A stretch of 9,707 bases of DNA from Pirellulaceae bacterium (lineage in GTDB: Bacteria > Planctomycetota > Planctomycetia > Pirellulales > Pirellulaceae). This document shows, one piece after another, positions 8,090-9,707 of this stretch (its first letter is position 1; the number at the start of each line of letters is the position of its first letter). The stretch covers positions 1 to 9,707 of the forward strand of contig JABDKS010000622.1 in NCBI GenBank assembly GCA_013002105.1. Reading direction: 5' to 3'. Both the position numbers and the translations under genes were made by a program. The notes under the pieces are model-generated. The model ran no database searches. It saw nothing but the letters and a program-made list of their open reading frames with translations, and had not been told where the DNA came from.

Positions 8090-9142
8090 TCAAGCGGCGT
8101 GCAGTGGCGTCTTGGCAACCGTCTGTATGATCTTACATGCCTGGTTGATCTGCTCGGCACTGACATCCAAATGTGTCACCAATCGGACCGCTTGTGGGTC
8201 GATTGCAAAACAACGCACACCCTGTGCTTCAATCGCTTCGGCAAATTGCTGTCCACCGCTGTGATCCGGATCGACTTCGAAGACAACCATATTGGTATCG
8301 ATTCTTCCTCCTCGCAAATTCAGCGTCGCGCAAGCCTCGATCGCTTCGCCCAAGCGTTGCGCGTTGGCATGGTCATCAGCCAACCGTTCGCGGTGATGTT
8401 CCAGTGCATGCAATGCACCGGCTGCGATGATGCCAGCTTGCCGCATCGCTCCGCCAAACAGTTTTCGGCATCGGCGAGCCTCGTAAATAAAATCTCTAGA
8501 ACCGGCCAGAATCGAACCCACCGGGGCTCCGAGTCCTTTGCTGAAGCACGCACTGACCGAATCGAACGGGGCAGCCAAGTCGGCTTCGCTGCGACCACTG
8601 GCAATCGCCGCGTTCCACATCCGGGCTCCATCCAAATGACACGACAATCCATGCTCGCGTGCCCACTCGCACGTCGATTCGACTTGCTCTTGGGGTTGTA
8701 TGCGACCGCCCCAACGGTTGTGCGTGTTCTCGATGCACAGCAATTTGGTCCGCACGCTGTGATCGTCTTCGGCATGGACCTGGCCTGCCAAGTCGGCAGT
8801 CGTCAACACGCCGCCATCACCGAAGACGGTTTGTGCGATCAGACCCGAGAGAGCGGCAAAGGCACCCTGTTCGTAGTGGTAAACATGACTATTACCCTCG
8901 CAGATAAAACCGTTTCCGTGCCCACAGTGGACGCGAACGGCGATCTGATTGGCCATCGAACCGCTGGGAACGAACACAGCAGCTTCTTTCCCCAATATTT
9001 CAGCCGACCGTTGCTCCAATTTTTCAACCGTCGGGTCAGTATCGATGACCGCATCCCCGACGACGGCTTTTGCCATCGCCTGCCTCATTTCCGGCGTCGG
9101 TCGGGTCACAGTGTCGCTGCGAAGGTCAATTTCTACCGTCAT
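8090..9142 (-). CDS. ltaE: Low-specificity L-threonine aldolase (PLP enzyme)
   Basis: Cleaves L-threonine and L-allo-threonine to glycine and acetaldehyde in the cytosol, using pyridoxal phosphate (fold type I). The 350-residue protein has the family start IDLRSDTVTRPTPEMR (5-20), VPSGSMANQ (58-66) in the cofactor pocket, HLDGARMWNA (169-178; D171 should bind the PLP ring nitrogen, with R174), and CFSKGLGAPVGS (199-210), whose K202 should form the Schiff base. RLVTHLDV (320-327) holds the conserved C-terminal arginine that binds the substrate carboxylate. The length matches the family (about 330-350). The usual GDDVYGEDPT segment reads GDAVIDTDPT here (29-38), so the aromatic residue after valine is an isoleucine. 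ATG at 9142 is the natural family start; no Shine-Dalgarno site is visible. The gene is divergent from hisD, with a repeat element between them, and its stop lies 17 bases from the palindrome array. Confidence 0.95.
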   Translation of the reverse strand: MTVEIDLRSDTVTRPTPEMRQAMAKAVVGDAVIDTDPTVEKLEQRSAEILGKEAAVFVPSGSMANQIAVRVHCGHGNGFICEGNSHVYHYEQGAFAALSGLIAQTVFGDGGVLTTADLAGQVHAEDDHSVRTKLLCIENTHNRWGGRIQPQEQVESTCEWAREHGLSCHLDGARMWNAAIASGRSEADLAAPFDSVSACFSKGLGAPVGSILAGSRDFIYEARRCRKLFGGAMRQAGIIAAGALHALEHHRERLADDHANAQRLGEAIEACATLNLRGGRIDTNMVVFEVDPDHSGGQQFAEAIEAQGVRCFAIDPQAVRLVTHLDVSAEQINQACKIIQTVAKTPLHAA

Positions 9143-9212
9143 AGTGATTTATCAAAAGGGATCGCGGGTAAACAAGAACCAGTGTAGCGGTTTATGATGT
9201 CCCGCTGCCAAC

Positions 9213-9369
9213 GTAGAACGGACTTCAGTCCGTTACCATCACCTGTCGCGAAAACCTCGCACGCCCAACTCCTAGGACAGGACCTCCCTGGCATGCAAAC
9301 GCAACTGCCAGGACAGGTCCTAACCTACTGACTCCCGTCATAAAAGAAACGGAGTGAATTCCGTTCTAC
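9213..9369. mobile_element. MITE-like element with self-palindromic inverted ends
   Basis: The left end at 9213-9234 and the right end at 9348-9369 are inverted copies of each other with 20 of 22 bases matching. The outermost ten bases (GTAGAACGGA against TCCGTTCTAC) match perfectly. Each end is itself a hairpin: AACGGACT/AGTCCGTT at 9217-9234 and AACGGA/TCCGTT at 9348-9365. Between them is a further hairpin at 9280-9320. There is no coding frame inside. This matches a small non-autonomous element or a pair of REP-like palindromes. No clear target-site duplication is visible. The right end stops one base before the hisD ATG, so it forms the hisD leader. Confidence 0.7.
9280..9320. repeat. Two-part hairpin in the ltaE-hisD gap
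   Basis: GGACCT (9280-9285) and CTGGCA (9288-9293) face TGCCAG (9306-9311) and AGGTCC (9315-9320). This gives two perfect six-base stems separated by a 2x3 internal loop, with a 12-base apical loop. It lies between divergent genes, where no terminator is needed and there is no T-run, so it is better read as part of the repeat element. It would be in the hisD 5' leader if transcription starts upstream of 9280. Confidence 0.75.
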
Positions 9370-9370
9370 A

Positions 9371-9707
9371 ATGAGCCAACTAACTATCCAACGCGTCGAT
9401 GCTCGCACGGGCAATTCGGAAATTTTGGACAAGCTGCGTGACAAACTTAGTCCCCAGGGTGATGTCGTCAGCCCGCGCGGGCGCGCACTGACCGAAGAAG
9501 TCTTCGGTAAACCATTGACCCCGGTCGAAGTGGTCCAGACGATATGCGATGACGTTCAGCGCGACGGTACCCCTGCCCTGCTCCGCTACCTCAAGGCGCT
9601 GGACAAAGCGGATCTCACTGCCAACCAACTCCGCGTTCCACCTGGAGAGTTAAACACCGCCCATGCCAAAGCCAACCCCGAATTGATCGCTTCGATCGGC
9701 CGCATTC
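9371..9707 (+). CDS. hisD: Histidinol dehydrogenase, N-terminal part (cut by window end)
   Basis: The frame from ATG 9371 stays open for 112 codons to the window edge. HisD carries out the last two steps of histidine synthesis, L-histidinol to L-histidinal to L-histidine, with two NAD+ and a zinc ion in the cytosol. The visible part matches the family N-terminus: a SPRGRALTEEVFG segment (34-46), then VVQTICDDVQRDGTPALLRY (54-73), which corresponds to the VNDILDNVKARGDEALREY region of the E. coli enzyme. LRVPPGEL and the start of the next helix (ELIASIGRI) follow. The zinc ligands and catalytic residues are beyond the window. The ATG abuts a palindromic repeat. The only Shine-Dalgarno-like GGAG (9351-9354) lies within that repeat, about 16 bases upstream, which is too far to be normal. 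Confidence 0.87.
   Translation, partial: MSQLTIQRVDARTGNSEILDKLRDKLSPQGDVVSPRGRALTEEVFGKPLTPVEVVQTICDDVQRDGTPALLRYLKALDKADLTANQLRVPPGELNTAHAKANPELIASIGRI

Noticed and set aside
7704..8264. Open frames across the repeat array encoding repeated ITRSVMATFKVAVTLR-type peptides
   Set aside because: They are translations of the palindromic repeats on either strand, run in several frames at once and have no independent coding signal. Frames like these are prone to be annotated wrongly as hypothetical proteins.

Overview
The window looks like a stretch of planctomycete chromosome, probably from the Rhodopirellula/Pirellulaceae side. This is inferred from protein flavour, the lack of clear Shine-Dalgarno sites, an NPYQPP-type tail on a membrane protein, and many short palindromic repeats between genes. 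No marker gene here proves the taxonomy. Most of it is ordinary core metabolism and membrane proteins. No defence system, prophage, RNA gene or CRISPR array was found.

Layout, left to right. A possible gene start runs leftward off the edge (1-93), followed by about 300 bases with no recognised gene. An LplT-like major facilitator transporter lies on the plus strand (401-1762). It converges on a block of five minus-strand genes. In transcription order (right to left) these are low-specificity L-threonine aldolase (9142-8090), a GT39-type membrane glycosyltransferase (7377-5746), a secreted diheme c-type cytochrome (5624-4266), the thiamine pyrimidine synthase ThiC (4111-2780) and a one-domain voltage-gated cation channel (2727-1936). 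At the right edge, histidinol dehydrogenase (hisD) starts on the plus strand at 9371, divergent from the threonine aldolase, and is cut by the window end. The genes do not form one pathway. Only the thiC-channel pair (52-base gap) and possibly the glycosyltransferase-cytochrome pair (121-base gap) are close enough for shared transcription.

The most distinctive material is between the genes. (1) Positions 7392-8073 hold four tandem units of about 184 bp, the last truncated. At each of the three unit junctions two REP-like hairpins face each other in a ~74-bp cruciform, and a further small hairpin lies in the spacer. (2) Positions 9213-9369 hold a ~157-bp MITE-like element whose 22-bp ends are inverted copies of each other (20/22) and each fold on themselves. 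It has a two-part central hairpin and ends one base before the hisD ATG. (3) Positions 1862-1946 hold five head-to-tail copies of a 17-bp unit, and the channel gene's stop codon lies inside the outermost copy.

The protein of most interest is the channel: a BacNav-type architecture with a TIEGWYE selectivity filter. Its glycine at filter position 4 recalls the calcium-selective CavMr channel rather than the sodium-selective TLESW channels.
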